From contig CAWGNS010000006.1 of assembly GCA_963824095.1 (NCBI GenBank), forward strand, positions 1-64,000: DNA of 64,000 nt. The letters run 5' to 3'. The position numbers and the translations under genes were made by a program. Each line of letters starts with the position of its first letter. The stretch's first letter is position 1. The stretch comes from JBBDWJ01 sp963824095 (GTDB lineage: Bacteria; Acidobacteriota; Terriglobia; Bryobacterales; UBA6623). The notes beneath the pieces were generated by a model. The model searched no databases. It was not told the DNA's origin and was given only the letters and a program-made list of their open reading frames with translations. This document shows positions 42,793 through 52,065 of the stretch, one piece after another.

Positions 42793-43635
42793 TCAGTCGA
42801 GGCCAAGCATCCCCAGGCCGTCGCTCTGAATGATTTCTTCGATGCGTGCTTCCGGGATGCGCGGCAGATTGGTCCCGCTCACGATTTCATTCACTTTGCG
42901 CAGGGCTTCCATGGTCGCCAGCGGCGTCGTGAAGGGGTAGTCAGTTCCGAAGAGCAGGCGGTCGAGTACGCCGTACTCCATTGCGGTAACCAGGGCGTTG
43001 TAGAACTGCCAGGGACGGTAGTAGAGGGCCGAGATGTCCGCGACGAGGTTGCGGTTCTTGCGGATCAGGACCACGGCTTCGTTGATCCAGGGGTGTCCCA
43101 TGTGGGCGATGACCATGCGCAGGCGCGGGAACTCGAGCGCGATCGGCTGCAGCAATACGGGGTTCGCGATCTCGATGGAGACGTTCTCGCAAAAAGTCGT
43201 TCCCTGGTGAATCAGCACCGGGATTTCGAGTTGCTCGGCGCGGGCGAACAGGCGGCGCATGCGGGAGTCGCCCGGCGCGACGTTCTGATAGATCGGCGCG
43301 AGTTTGAGGCCGCGGAAGCCCAGGTTCTTCACGCAATAATCAAGCTGCTCGACCGCATCGGGGTCGATCGGGTCGATCGAACAGAAGCCGATCAGCTTTT
43401 CCGGATGGCGGTCGACATAGTCGGCGACGTATTCGTTGGGAACCAGCACGCCGACATGGCGCGCGCGAAACCCGAGCACGACCGCCTTGTCGACAGCCTC
43501 CATGACCGCCCAGTGCTTGTCGAGGTCGACGGCGATTTCGAAATTGGGGTTGCCGGAAGTGATCCGGGCGTCGGCGACGAATTTCTCGCTGATGTGCTCG
43601 TTTTCCCAGACGTGAGTGTGAATGTCGACGATCAT
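42793..43635 (-). CDS. Amidohydrolase-2 family hydrolase
   Basis: 280 residues, TIM-barrel metal-dependent hydrolase. It starts MIVDIHTHVW with the HxH metal motif. Then come DKAVVLGFRARHVGVLVPNEY, FRGLKLAPIYQN, IPVLIHQGTTF (metal His), RLRMVIAHMGHPWINEAVVLI and RLLFGTDYPFTTPLATMEALR (metal Asp in GTDYP). The family includes sugar-lactone hydrolases (e.g. fuconolactonase), decarboxylases and others. Position beside RraA-like, SDR and dehydratase remnants suggests a sugar-acid route. ATG 43635 chosen as the first before the HTH motif. Confidence 0.9.
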   Translation of the reverse strand: MIVDIHTHVWENEHISEKFVADARITSGNPNFEIAVDLDKHWAVMEAVDKAVVLGFRARHVGVLVPNEYVADYVDRHPEKLIGFCSIDPIDPDAVEQLDYCVKNLGFRGLKLAPIYQNVAPGDSRMRRLFARAEQLEIPVLIHQGTTFCENVSIEIANPVLLQPIALEFPRLRMVIAHMGHPWINEAVVLIRKNRNLVADISALYYRPWQFYNALVTAMEYGVLDRLLFGTDYPFTTPLATMEALRKVNEIVSGTNLPRIPEARIEEIIQSDGLGMLGLD

Positions 43636-43712
43636 GGTTGGCCTGGTTGGGTTTGTAGAATTCCGCTGAGAGGCGCCTGTTGACACAGGCGCAACAGGAA
43701 ACCGCCGAAGCC

Positions 43713-43829
43713 CCGTAGCGCAGGACTGGCGTTTTTCCAGACCCGCGGCTGTTTCCAGCCTTCCTAAACCGCTCGGTCTGTCAGGCCATTCAGAAAAGCC
43801 GCAGGTCTCTTTGAGCCCTGCGCTACGGG
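43713..43829. repeat. BIME-like repeat, copy C
   Basis: The left arm 43713-43755 is CCGTAGCGCAGGACTGG... with the CTGG-loop-CCAG hairpin. The right arm 43795-43829 is the inverse CTC-aaa-GAG type ending CTGCGCTACGG. The spacer differs from copies A and B. It lies between the RraA and amidohydrolase genes, possibly inside a transcript. Confidence 0.78.
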
Positions 43830-43883
43830 GTTATGCTCGATACCGGCCGAGCAATACGAGGCCACCACTCACTCGCGCGCCCT

Positions 43884-44618
43884 TCACAATACTCCATACT
43901 TCTCGTAAACATCGCGCAGGTAGCGGCCCTGCATCAATTCCTCGCGACTTTGGTTCTCGCGGCTGGCTTTGTCCGACGCCAGGCGCACCGTCTGCTGGAC
44001 GGCGGCGGCAGGGATCACCACCACTCCATCGCGGTCCGCGACGACCAAATCACCGGGCCGCACGATGACCTCGGCGCATTCGACGGCTGTGTTGTAGGCC
44101 ACCACAACGCCACGTCCTCGCGAATCGACCGGCTTCACTCCGGCGGCGACCACCGGAAACCCCAGCGCGTTGATCTTGTTGACATCCCGCACGAGCCCGT
44201 CGACCACGGCGCCGCGCGCTCCGCGGGCTTTTGCCGCCGTGGAGAGCAACTCACCCCAGGGTGCGTTGCGCTTTGACTGGCCCGTTCCGACGACGGCGAC
44301 TTCTCCGGGGAGCAGACTGTCGATCGCCTCGATCTCCAGGCCATAGGGATCCTCGGACTCCTCGAAGACGTCCATGCAGGAGATCGTGCGGGCCCAACCG
44401 GCAAATACAGAGCCGGTATCGAGCGCGTGCAGGTATTCGCGCATCGCCTGGTTACGGAAGCCCAGATCATCGAGCGCGTCGGAAAGCACGGCCGTGTAGA
44501 GCTTGGTCGAGATGTAGTCGAACAACTCGATGTCTTCGGAGCGGGAGCTGCGGTCCGTGCGGTCTTCCGCTTCCGGCGTCGTGGCCGGTGGTTGGGTTGC
44601 TTTGCCGGGGTTATTCAT
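43884..44618 (-). CDS. RraA-family protein (HMG/CHA aldolase-like)
   Basis: 244 residues. The RraA/dimethylmenaquinone-methyltransferase-like fold is clear: TAVLSDALDDLGFRNQAM, GWARTISCMD, GEVAVVGTGQSKRNAPWGELLSTAAKARGARGAVVDGLVRDVNKI (the GxLxxxAA and G-R/D substrate-and-metal motif), FPVVAAGVKPVDSRGR and VRPGDLVVADRDGVVVIP. Related enzymes are pyruvate class II aldolases acting on 4-hydroxy-4-methyl-2-oxoglutarate and similar keto acids. Starts 3 bases after the DMT gene, so in its operon. Confidence 0.9.
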   Translation of the reverse strand: MNNPGKATQPPATTPEAEDRTDRSSRSEDIELFDYISTKLYTAVLSDALDDLGFRNQAMREYLHALDTGSVFAGWARTISCMDVFEESEDPYGLEIEAIDSLLPGEVAVVGTGQSKRNAPWGELLSTAAKARGARGAVVDGLVRDVNKINALGFPVVAAGVKPVDSRGRGVVVAYNTAVECAEVIVRPGDLVVADRDGVVVIPAAAVQQTVRLASDKASRENQSREELMQGRYLRDVYEKYGVL

Positions 44619-44621
44619 TCG

Positions 44622-45116
44622 TCATGCACCTTCGGAAACGCTCAGGATCACGAGCGCGAGAATTCCGACACCAATTCCTGCCGCCCCATATTTACCCACC
44701 CTCTCGCGAAAGAATAAAACGCCGGCGGCGGCGACAAGAAACAACGAACCGCCGGTCGTCAAAGGAAACACGATGTGGCCGGGCGCCTTGTTGGCGAGGG
44801 CCAGGCCGGTGAAGGCCTGCCCGGCCAGGCTGCTCAAGCCCATGGCGGCGCCGAGAATCCACTCCGCCGGGGAGAACCAGCGCGCGCCGGACGCATACTT
44901 CGCGGGCGCGCCTTCGGGAAATACCCGCGCCGCCTTGCTGCTCAAAAACGCCGCAGCCGCGAAAACCAGACCGCCAAGATACCAGTACAGAAGATACTGC
45001 TGGAACGAGGCCGACAGCCCGGCTTCTTCGAGCACCTTCAGCCCGAACGGCCCGAGGCCATTGGCGACAAAGGCCAACAGCATCAGTTGCAGCCAGAGTT
45101 TGGAATCGGCTTTCAT
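44622..45116 (-). CDS. Half-size DMT (EamA-like) transporter subunit B
   Basis: 164 residues with about five helices (LWLQLMLLAFVANGLGPFGL; FQQYLLYWYLGGLVFAAAAFL; WILGAAMGLSSLAGQAFTGLAL; IVFPLTTGGSLFLVAAAGVLFF; IGVGILALVILSV). This is half the size of usual ten-helix DMT exporters. Its start overlaps the stop of the other half (ATGA), so the two probably form a heterodimer, as with paired SMR/EamA proteins. Substrate unknown. Confidence 0.82.
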   Translation of the reverse strand: MKADSKLWLQLMLLAFVANGLGPFGLKVLEEAGLSASFQQYLLYWYLGGLVFAAAAFLSSKAARVFPEGAPAKYASGARWFSPAEWILGAAMGLSSLAGQAFTGLALANKAPGHIVFPLTTGGSLFLVAAAGVLFFRERVGKYGAAGIGVGILALVILSVSEGA

Positions 45117-45604
45117 GCTTGCTCCCGCAGCCCCTGCGTGGCGGGTTCCAGCGCGTCGCTCGCGAGCCGCTTCGCCTCGTTCTGTTTCTTGTCCATCCAC
45201 AACAGAACCATCGACACGGGAATCAGCAGCAGGGCGGCCACGGTCCATTTTCCCACCGGTTCGCCGTAAAGGAAGATCGAGCCCAACGTCGGTATACCGG
45301 CCGAAAGATTGATCGCCAGCCAGCTTGTCGCTATGCTGCCGTGGCGCACGCCCGCCTGAAAGGCATAGATGGCTAGCATCGCCGAGACTCCGAAAGGCAG
45401 CGCGATCCAGATGACTCTCGGCGCCGCGCTAAGGCTATGGCCGCGCGTCAGCAGCAACAGGCCGCTCATCACCAGCGATGAAAACGCCAGCAGCACGGTG
45501 ATCGCGCTCGGCCGGCAGTGCCTGGTGTCGGCCAGTTTGTGCAGCACGCCCAGCGCACCGAAACTCAGCAGCGCGCTCAGGGCATAGATAATGCCAATCG
45601 ACAT
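45113..45604 (-). CDS. Half-size DMT (EamA-like) transporter subunit A
   Basis: 163 residues; the start at 45604 has AGGAGG at proper distance. Helices: IGIIYALSALLSFGALGVL; AITVLLAFSSLVMSGLLLL; IWIALPFGVSAMLAIYAFQAG; SWLAINLSAGIPTLGSIFLYGE; TVAALLLIPVSMVLLW. The SWLAINLSAGIPTLGSIFLYGEPVG segment is the typical EamA fourth-helix P/G motif. Forms an ATGA-coupled pair with the gene at 44622. Confidence 0.82.
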   Translation of the reverse strand: MSIGIIYALSALLSFGALGVLHKLADTRHCRPSAITVLLAFSSLVMSGLLLLTRGHSLSAAPRVIWIALPFGVSAMLAIYAFQAGVRHGSIATSWLAINLSAGIPTLGSIFLYGEPVGKWTVAALLLIPVSMVLLWMDKKQNEAKRLASDALEPATQGLREQA

Positions 45605-45710
45605 GAGCTGTGGGCCTCCTGGGGGATCTTGGAAAACGTGCCGGTGCAACCGTCGCGGCGGCGAGGGGGCCCTACCTGTCGCGGTTCCCAATCTCTCACG
45701 GCGGAGCAGG

Positions 45711-45741
45711 GCGGTACGGCCCCGGAGAGGAGCCGTACCGC
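45711..45741. other. Perfect 10-bp hairpin between TonB receptor and transporter genes
   Basis: GCGGTACGGC and GCCGTACCGC with an 11-base loop. No T-tract on either strand, so it is more likely an mRNA-stability or attenuation hairpin 3' of the receptor gene than a full terminator. Confidence 0.5.
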
Positions 45742-45780
45742 GCGAGGTTAGCTCCGGCTTTGCCGCCGGTAAGAAATTGC

Positions 45781-48700
45781 CTAGAAGACAACCTTCAGGC
45801 CCAGTTGCATGGTTCGGGCGCTGCCGGCGCCGAAGATCCTACCGAACGACGAAGTACCGAGAGTCGTTCCGGGGTTGTTGTAGTTGACGTGGTTGAAAGC
45901 GTTGTACATCTCCCAACGAAACTGCACGTAACGAGCCTCGGCCCAGCGAAAGTTCTTCATCAGGCCGAAGTCGAGAATGTGCGAACCGGGGCCCTCGATG
46001 ATGCCGAGTCCCGAACTCCCGTAGGCGAGCGCCGGAGGGGCGGCGAAGGCAGCCGTGTTGAACCAGCCGGCGGGGCTGGGATCGGATACATTCGGATCGC
46101 CCACGGTATTGGCCCGCGTGCCCCAGCTGTTGCCCAACGTTGCGCCGGGAACGCCGATGGACAACGGTTGGCCCGAGGTGAAGCTATTGATGAAGCTCAC
46201 CTGCCACCCACCGACAATGGCGTCAGCCAGCGGCGAGAGGTCTTTGCCCAGCGTTCGACCCCGGCCGAACGGAATTTCGTAGATGGCGTTCACAAACAGG
46301 TTGTGGGTGCGGTCAAAGCCGGTGCGGCCGCGGAGGTAACCCTCGGGCGTGAACGGCTGCAAGCGATCCGTTTCGTAGTCGGGCAGCAGGTTGCCGAGCT
46401 GCTTCGAGAACGAGTAAGAAAGCATGAAGAAAAGGCCCTTCGAGAAGCGGCGTTCCCACTTCGTCTGAAACCCGTGGTAGGTGGAGGTGCCGATATTGTT
46501 CAGCACGTTGACCTGGCCGAATGCCACGTAAGGCTTCGCCGCCTGCAAGTCGGAGTAGTTGCCCGGCGCGACTTCGTTCAGCGCTTCCATCACATGCTGA
46601 CCGGTGATACGCGTGCCCACGTACGAGAGCGACAGGACGGAACTCGCGGGCATGGATTTCTGAATTGTGAAGTGCCACTCGTGGTTCTTCGGGGAGCGAA
46701 TATTCCACGCCGGGGCTTCGCCGATCGAGGGCTGGATGAAGGTCTCGGGATCCGCGGGCCAGGTGGTTTCCCAACCCTGCGGAGAAAGCGGGCTGAAGCT
46801 CAGCGATTCCCAGGTCCAGTAAGGAATGCCGACAATCGAGGAAGCGGAGCGGTTGCCGGTGTAGCTGTTGTAGTAGAGGCCGTATCCGGCTCGCACAACC
46901 ATGTCGGTTTGCGCGAATGGCTGCCAGACGATGCCGATGCGCGGCGCCCAGTTGCCATTGGCTTCAAACAGCCCGTCGGGAACGCCCACGTCGTTCGCCG
47001 GCACCCAGAGCCCTTCGAAGGCCGGCGCCAGAAACTTCGCGACCGGCTGCGCGTTCAGGTTGATCTGGCCGTTGTCGGTGGCCGCAATGACCTTGCCGAC
47101 ACTGGGGTCGAAGGTGGCGCCGTTGCCGTCTTTGAGCGTGTGCCCGAGCCAGCGCTCGTAGCGCAGTCCCAGCGACAACGTGAAGTTCGGCTTGATGCGC
47201 CAGAAATCCTGCGCGTAAAGCGCCGAGTAGGGCGCGTGCTCCTGGCCGAACGGCGCCAGCGGGAAGTTGCGGCGGCTGCCCGCAGTGAGACCGAGAACAT
47301 AGTCCGCAAAACCATCGCCGGTGTACTGGCCGTTGAAGTCGAACGAACCGCGCGGAGAGTGCGAACCGTGGTTGCCGAAAACCGCGAAGTCATCATATTC
47401 GTAGCCGAAGGCGAGGGTATGCTCGCCGTGGATGACATTCAAAGACCCTTTGAAGTTCAACGCGTGGCTCCACAGACGCAGCGGCGTGCCAAAGCCCACT
47501 TCGCTGATGCTGGGGTAACCGGTCAGGTAGATGTTGGGGTAACCAATGAAGCGCTCGCGGCCCGCGGTCGGAAAGCCCACGATACCCGCCTCTTCGGCGT
47601 AGTTGGTCTTGCCAACGTGATCGGAGTCACCCAGATTCTCGGAGCGAAGATAGCCACCCGAGATCGTCAGCAGAACGGTCGGGCTCAACGTGTTGGTGTA
47701 GTTGGCCGCGATGCTCTCCTGGTCGATGCTGTCGTTGCGCGAAAGGTCCGGCCGATAGCCGAGACTCTTTTGCGTATCGTGAACCACGACCGCACGGCCG
47801 TAGATGCGTTGGCGGTCGTTGAGGTTGTGATCGATGCGGCCGGTGTATTCCCAAGTATCGTGGCTGACGCCTTCCAGAGCCCGGAAGAGGTTCCCGGAGG
47901 TATTGGGCTGCAACATGTCGGGGAAGAAAAACTTCGAGGCGGAGGAGAATCGATCCACCGGGATCTGATTGTTCGGGAACGGATTGCCGGTCGTGGGATC
48001 GGTGATGGCCTTGCTGAGGCTGGAGAAGTCTCCGTTCAGCATCGCGGGGTCGATCGTTGTGTCGTTGTAGATGCGATCGGACGGCACCAGCGTCCCTTGG
48101 AAGCTGCCGAAGAAGAACGTGCGATTGTGAAGGATCGGCCCGCCCACCGAGGCGCCGAACTGGTTGCGGCGCAGCTTCGGAACCTGGCTCGCAAAGGTGT
48201 TGCGCGCGTTAAGAGCGTCGTTCTGCAGGAACTCGTAGACGGTGCCGTGCAGCTCGTTGGTGCCCGACTTGGTGGCGACGAGCACCTGAATCGGGCTGCG
48301 GCCGTTTTCGGCGCTGAAGGAACTGGTGGATACGTTGAATTCGGCGACGGCATCGACGTTGGGGACGGCCATGCCGCCTTCGTCCATGGCGGCGTTGGCG
48401 TTCACGCCGTCAAGCTGGAACTGCGTCTGGTTGGTGCGCATGCCCAGACCTTGCACGCTGCTGCCCAACTCGGGGCCGCCCGAACCCTGGTAGCGCATGC
48501 CCGGGACGAGCGCGACCAGCACCAGCGGGTTGCGGTTCGCCAACGGCAGCTCGCGAATCTGGCTCAGCGAGACGGTAGTCTCGACGGAACTCTTATCCGT
48601 CTGTAGGAGTTCGCCCTCCGCTTCCACCGTAATCTGCTCGCTGATCTGGCCGACTTCCAGCACCGGGTACACCCGGGCGCGTTGGCCGACGTTGATGGTT

Positions 48701-48987
48701 GCATCGTTCAGCGTCCAGGTCTTGAAACCGGGGGCCGTGACGGTGACCGTGTAAGGTCCGATCGGCAAGGCCATGATTTCGAAGTTTCCGGCGCTGTCGG
48801 TTTGGGTGGTGCGTTCCAGTCCGGTTTGCTGCTGCTTGACTGCGACGTCAGCGGTAGGCACGACGGCTCCCGAGGGATCGGTGACGACCCCCAGGATCGA
48901 CCCCTGCGTGCCAACCTGAGCCGCCAACGTTGCGGCGAATGCCAGAAGCAAAGCCAACGTCAGCGTATAGGCTCTCGCTTTTTGCAT
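45781..48987 (-). CDS. TonB-dependent receptor 1 (Oar-like, carboxypeptidase-regulatory domain)
   Basis: 1068 residues, outer-membrane active importer. ATG 48987 has TAGGAGGAAA upstream and gives signal peptide ARAYTLTLALLLAFAATLAAQ. Residues ~25-110 form the CarboxypepD_reg domain (ILGVVTDPSGAVVPTADVAV... IGPYTVTVTAPGFKTW). The plug follows (LSQIRELPLANRNPLVLVAL, FQLDGVNANAAMD, KSGTNELHGTVYEFLQND). The barrel has many alternating strands and ends with the aromatic VRFRWEMYNAFNHVNYNNPG...MQLGLKVVF. Such receptors are numerous in Acidobacteria, where they take the SusC role. It leads the operon toward the DMT/RraA genes and is preceded by a TTTCCA-N6-TGGAAA inverted repeat. Confidence 0.94.
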   Translation of the reverse strand: MQKARAYTLTLALLLAFAATLAAQVGTQGSILGVVTDPSGAVVPTADVAVKQQQTGLERTTQTDSAGNFEIMALPIGPYTVTVTAPGFKTWTLNDATINVGQRARVYPVLEVGQISEQITVEAEGELLQTDKSSVETTVSLSQIRELPLANRNPLVLVALVPGMRYQGSGGPELGSSVQGLGMRTNQTQFQLDGVNANAAMDEGGMAVPNVDAVAEFNVSTSSFSAENGRSPIQVLVATKSGTNELHGTVYEFLQNDALNARNTFASQVPKLRRNQFGASVGGPILHNRTFFFGSFQGTLVPSDRIYNDTTIDPAMLNGDFSSLSKAITDPTTGNPFPNNQIPVDRFSSASKFFFPDMLQPNTSGNLFRALEGVSHDTWEYTGRIDHNLNDRQRIYGRAVVVHDTQKSLGYRPDLSRNDSIDQESIAANYTNTLSPTVLLTISGGYLRSENLGDSDHVGKTNYAEEAGIVGFPTAGRERFIGYPNIYLTGYPSISEVGFGTPLRLWSHALNFKGSLNVIHGEHTLAFGYEYDDFAVFGNHGSHSPRGSFDFNGQYTGDGFADYVLGLTAGSRRNFPLAPFGQEHAPYSALYAQDFWRIKPNFTLSLGLRYERWLGHTLKDGNGATFDPSVGKVIAATDNGQINLNAQPVAKFLAPAFEGLWVPANDVGVPDGLFEANGNWAPRIGIVWQPFAQTDMVVRAGYGLYYNSYTGNRSASSIVGIPYWTWESLSFSPLSPQGWETTWPADPETFIQPSIGEAPAWNIRSPKNHEWHFTIQKSMPASSVLSLSYVGTRITGQHVMEALNEVAPGNYSDLQAAKPYVAFGQVNVLNNIGTSTYHGFQTKWERRFSKGLFFMLSYSFSKQLGNLLPDYETDRLQPFTPEGYLRGRTGFDRTHNLFVNAIYEIPFGRGRTLGKDLSPLADAIVGGWQVSFINSFTSGQPLSIGVPGATLGNSWGTRANTVGDPNVSDPSPAGWFNTAAFAAPPALAYGSSGLGIIEGPGSHILDFGLMKNFRWAEARYVQFRWEMYNAFNHVNYNNPGTTLGTSSFGRIFGAGSARTMQLGLKVVF

Positions 48988-49112
48988 CGTTTCGTTTCCT
49001 CCTACCAAAAGGTCTGAAACCCTAGAGCCCCATTACGAGAATGTTGCTCGCTCATTTCAGTCTCTGGCGGGGTGGCGCGTCGATCAATGCTCGTGGGCCA
49101 GCGATGGGGGAG

Positions 49113-49134
49113 ACTTTCCAACAGGCTGGAAAGT
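49113..49134. promoter_or_regulatory. Putative IclR-family operator, site 1
   Basis: ACTTTCCA-acaggc-TGGAAAGT, perfect 8-bp arms with 6-base spacer, about 126 bases before the TonB receptor start. Same arm sequence and spacing as at 52004-52021. Confidence 0.6.
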
Positions 49135-49152
49135 GTTGGGATCAGGCCGGAA

Positions 49153-51937
49153 TCAGTAGGAAACATCGATCCGGTAGCGGCCTTCGTCGGGCTTTTCGAT
49201 CTTGACCCACTCCTGTTGTGGATCGAAATTGGTCCAGTTTTGACCGTTAACCCGGACCGCACGCATCGGTTTTTTGGCGGGGTGCCTTATGCGAAGCTGC
49301 AGAATTGCGGGGCGTTCTTTACTTAGCTCGATTTCCGCCGTGATCGCGCCCTGATCGGCGTGAGATTCGATGGTCATCGAAAGCGGACCGAAGTAGGTGG
49401 GCGCGTTGTGGACCACGATGCGCTTGCCGTCGGCCAGCCAGAGCCGCGGCGTTGCCTGGGCGAGAAACAGCGTGCCGTTTTCGGTTTCGCGGATCAGCAT
49501 CCGCCGGTAAAGCTCGAACCAGGAGCCGTCGGTGGACGGTGGTCCGAAGTATTGGCCGTGCGTCCAGCGGTGTTCCACCGGCTCGAAGGTCGAGTGGCTG
49601 AATGCCGCGGCCATGTGGCTATAAAAACAGCGAATCGCCGCCTCGGGCATGTCGCGCAGCAGATAAACGGTGCACTGCTGGTTATAGACCGGCTCGTTGG
49701 CGGCGCCCCAGCCCTTGTAGAAAAGGTTGTCCTCGTGGTCGTTGAGCATCCACCACGCCAGTTCGCCACCGGGCGGTAGTGCTTCCAGACGCGCCAGGTG
49801 CAGCGGCCCGGTGTCGATGTCGGTGGGATACCAGACGTCGAGCAGGCGGCGCGGCGTGCGAGCTTCGCTCGGAACGTAGGGCTCCCAGGTGTGGTCGCGC
49901 AACTGCACCAGCGGTGCGTTGACACTGGATTCGCGAAAATTGGTTTCGATCGCCGCGCGCAACGTCTCGGCGGCGCGCAGGCAGCGCGCCGCCGCTGTGT
50001 GCCCGATCTTATCGAGCGCTTCGCCGAACACCTGGAGGCCGGCGTACATGTAGGCCTGGTTGAAGGCCCAGTAGCCCTCGGCCGTGCCGTCGTTCAGCGG
50101 CCCTTCGATCAGCCCGGCGGACAGTCCGGTGCGCTGCGCCGCCCGCTCGGCCTCGTCGAGGCACCATTCCATGGCGAGAAGCGCCTGCGGCAGCAGCCGC
50201 GCGAACGCTTCGCGGTCTTGCGTCAAAAGGAAATTGTTGCCAGCGGCGTAGAGCATCCCGGGCGTGTACGACAACCAGTGCGCAAAGCCGTTGACGCGTC
50301 CACTGGCTTCTTGGTTGTTGCGAAACTGCGCCAGCAGTTCTTCGGTGGCAATCGCGCCATAGCCGCGCAGGCCGTAGAGCATGTAGTCCACGTAGACAGC
50401 CTGATTGATCGGCCAGGGCGTGCCGCTCTGCGAGTAGGCGAAGTTCGAATAGGGCAGATCGATCTGCGTGTCAGCGCCTTCCCCGCCATGCCGTCTCGGC
50501 AGCCGCAGCGCGTGCCACAGGCTGGCGCGGAACAGTTCGTTGACGGCCGGGTCGGGCACCTCGAACTGCGCGCCGCGAGCGAGATAGCTTTCCCAGAACT
50601 GGATAGTATGCTTGGCGGGCAGACTCGTAGTTCAGCTCGACGAGTTGCGAGCGACTTTCGGGTGCAACCGCCGGTGAGGCGAGCTTGATGATCAGCGACC
50701 GCGACCCGCGGGCAGGCAGTTTGATGGTGACACCGGCGTCCACGCGGCGCATCTCATGCTGGTAATCCGCGACACCGTTCCACCACGGCTTTTCGAAATC
50801 GCCCTGCACTGTGAACAGGGCCCGCTGCCGCGCCTCCTCGCGCACCACCAGAAGGCCGTCCTGGTGGTCGGCCCCGAAATCGGTAGTCGCTTCTCTCGGC
50901 ATCTGGCGGCGGTGCGCCATCGTTACCGGGACGGTCCGCGGTTGTTGCGTGAGGTTCGTCAACGTCACCTTCTGGAGCAGCACCATGTCGATGTCGCCGC
51001 GGCGCTCGTTGGGCGGGCCGGCCAAGGGGTACGCAAACTGTTCGACCTGGTACGCTACGCCGTCGCTTTCCAAGGTGGTCTGGATGATCGGCAGCCCGTC
51101 GACGAGTTTCTGTCCCGTCCAGCCGGGCAGCCCCTTGGCGATATCGGCGAACGAAAACCAGAACTGGAATTTGTCGGGATTGCCGTAGTCATTCCAAACG
51201 CCCGCCCCACGGTCGATGCCGAACTTGTGAAGCGAACTGTCCCAGCTCAGCCCGACGATGTGGCCGGGGCCGCGCTGTTCCGGGTTCTGATAACTCGGGC
51301 TGCCCATGTCTTCCCATCGCGCGGCGAACTCGGCGTAGCTTGCTTCGGGCGCGTCCTTCACCTGCTGAAGAATTCGCTTGCCGCGCCAGGTCGCAAGCGC
51401 CGCCAGGTGCTGATCGAGCGTAACCGGCGGGTCGGTGGTCGTCAGGAAGACGTACAAGTCGGGAATCCAGATGGATTTCTCTCGCAGAAGCTGATCGACG
51501 GTCACCGAGAATCCCCGGAGGTGTTGTTCGTCGAGGGTCACGGTGAGCTTGGGGGAATCGGGCGTCATGGCGGCATCGAAGGCCAGCCGCTGTGCCGTGT
51601 CCGCATCCGCGGCGTGAATCAGATCCGACCAGATGATGTTCAGGTCCTGCCGGCGCGCCCGCGAGCGCTCGTCGAAGCGCAACTGCAAGGTGACGCCGTC
51701 GACGTCGCCCGCGCCGGCGCGGCTCTGCTGTAACGATTCGCCCGCTTCCAGGGAATAGGGAGAAGTTTCGGCCACAGTGAGGCCTTCGGTCGTTGTCAGC
51801 TCGATCCGATAAGGGGCCGAGTCGAGCGACTGCTCGCCCCACAGAATCCGCAGCGGCAGCGTCGATTGAGCGAGGGCGGGAATCGCCCACGCCGCGAGCG
51901 TTGCGAGGAAAGCGGATCGGGAGGGCCGATGGCACAT
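49153..51937 (-). pseudogene. Exported alpha/alpha-barrel glycosidase-like gene with one frameshift
   Basis: The start at 51937 gives a signal peptide (SAFLATLAAWAIPALAQ). Frame one runs to about 50617 (ending VELNYESARQAYYPVL) and is beta-rich (LPLRILWGEQSLDSAPYRIEL, HIVGLSWDSSLHKFGIDRG). The continuation lies in another frame as AKHTIQFWESYLARGAQFEV, PDPAVNELFRASLWHAL, then a helical-hairpin barrel (FAYSQSGTPWPINQAVYVDYM, GWGAANEPVYNQQCTVYLL) to 49153. An extra C in GCCCGCC near 50614-50620 explains the shift. The intact product would be ~928 residues, a beta-sandwich plus six-hairpin barrel as in GH families. Exact family unknown. Confidence 0.8.
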
Positions 51938-52003
51938 ATCACTCAGAATTGTAACGGCCCGCTCGAAAACCGGCTCTCGCGGGAAAGCCCATCCTGTGGT
52001 GAG

Positions 52004-52021
52004 TTTCCAGTCCCTTGGAAA
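52004..52021. promoter_or_regulatory. Putative IclR-family operator, site 2
   Basis: TTTCCA-gtccct-TGGAAA in the 128-base divergent spacer between the frameshifted glycosidase-like gene (start 51937) and the GH2 gene (start 52066). Confidence 0.55.
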
Positions 52022-52065
52022 GACGGTGCCGCAACCAGGGCAGAGTCTTGCGGCACACGCCGGGA

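Noticed and set aside
45610..48606. 998-codon open frame on the plus strand
   Set aside because: Exactly antisense to TonB receptor 1; Arg/Val/Gly-rich translation without domains, an artefact of GC-rich codon use.
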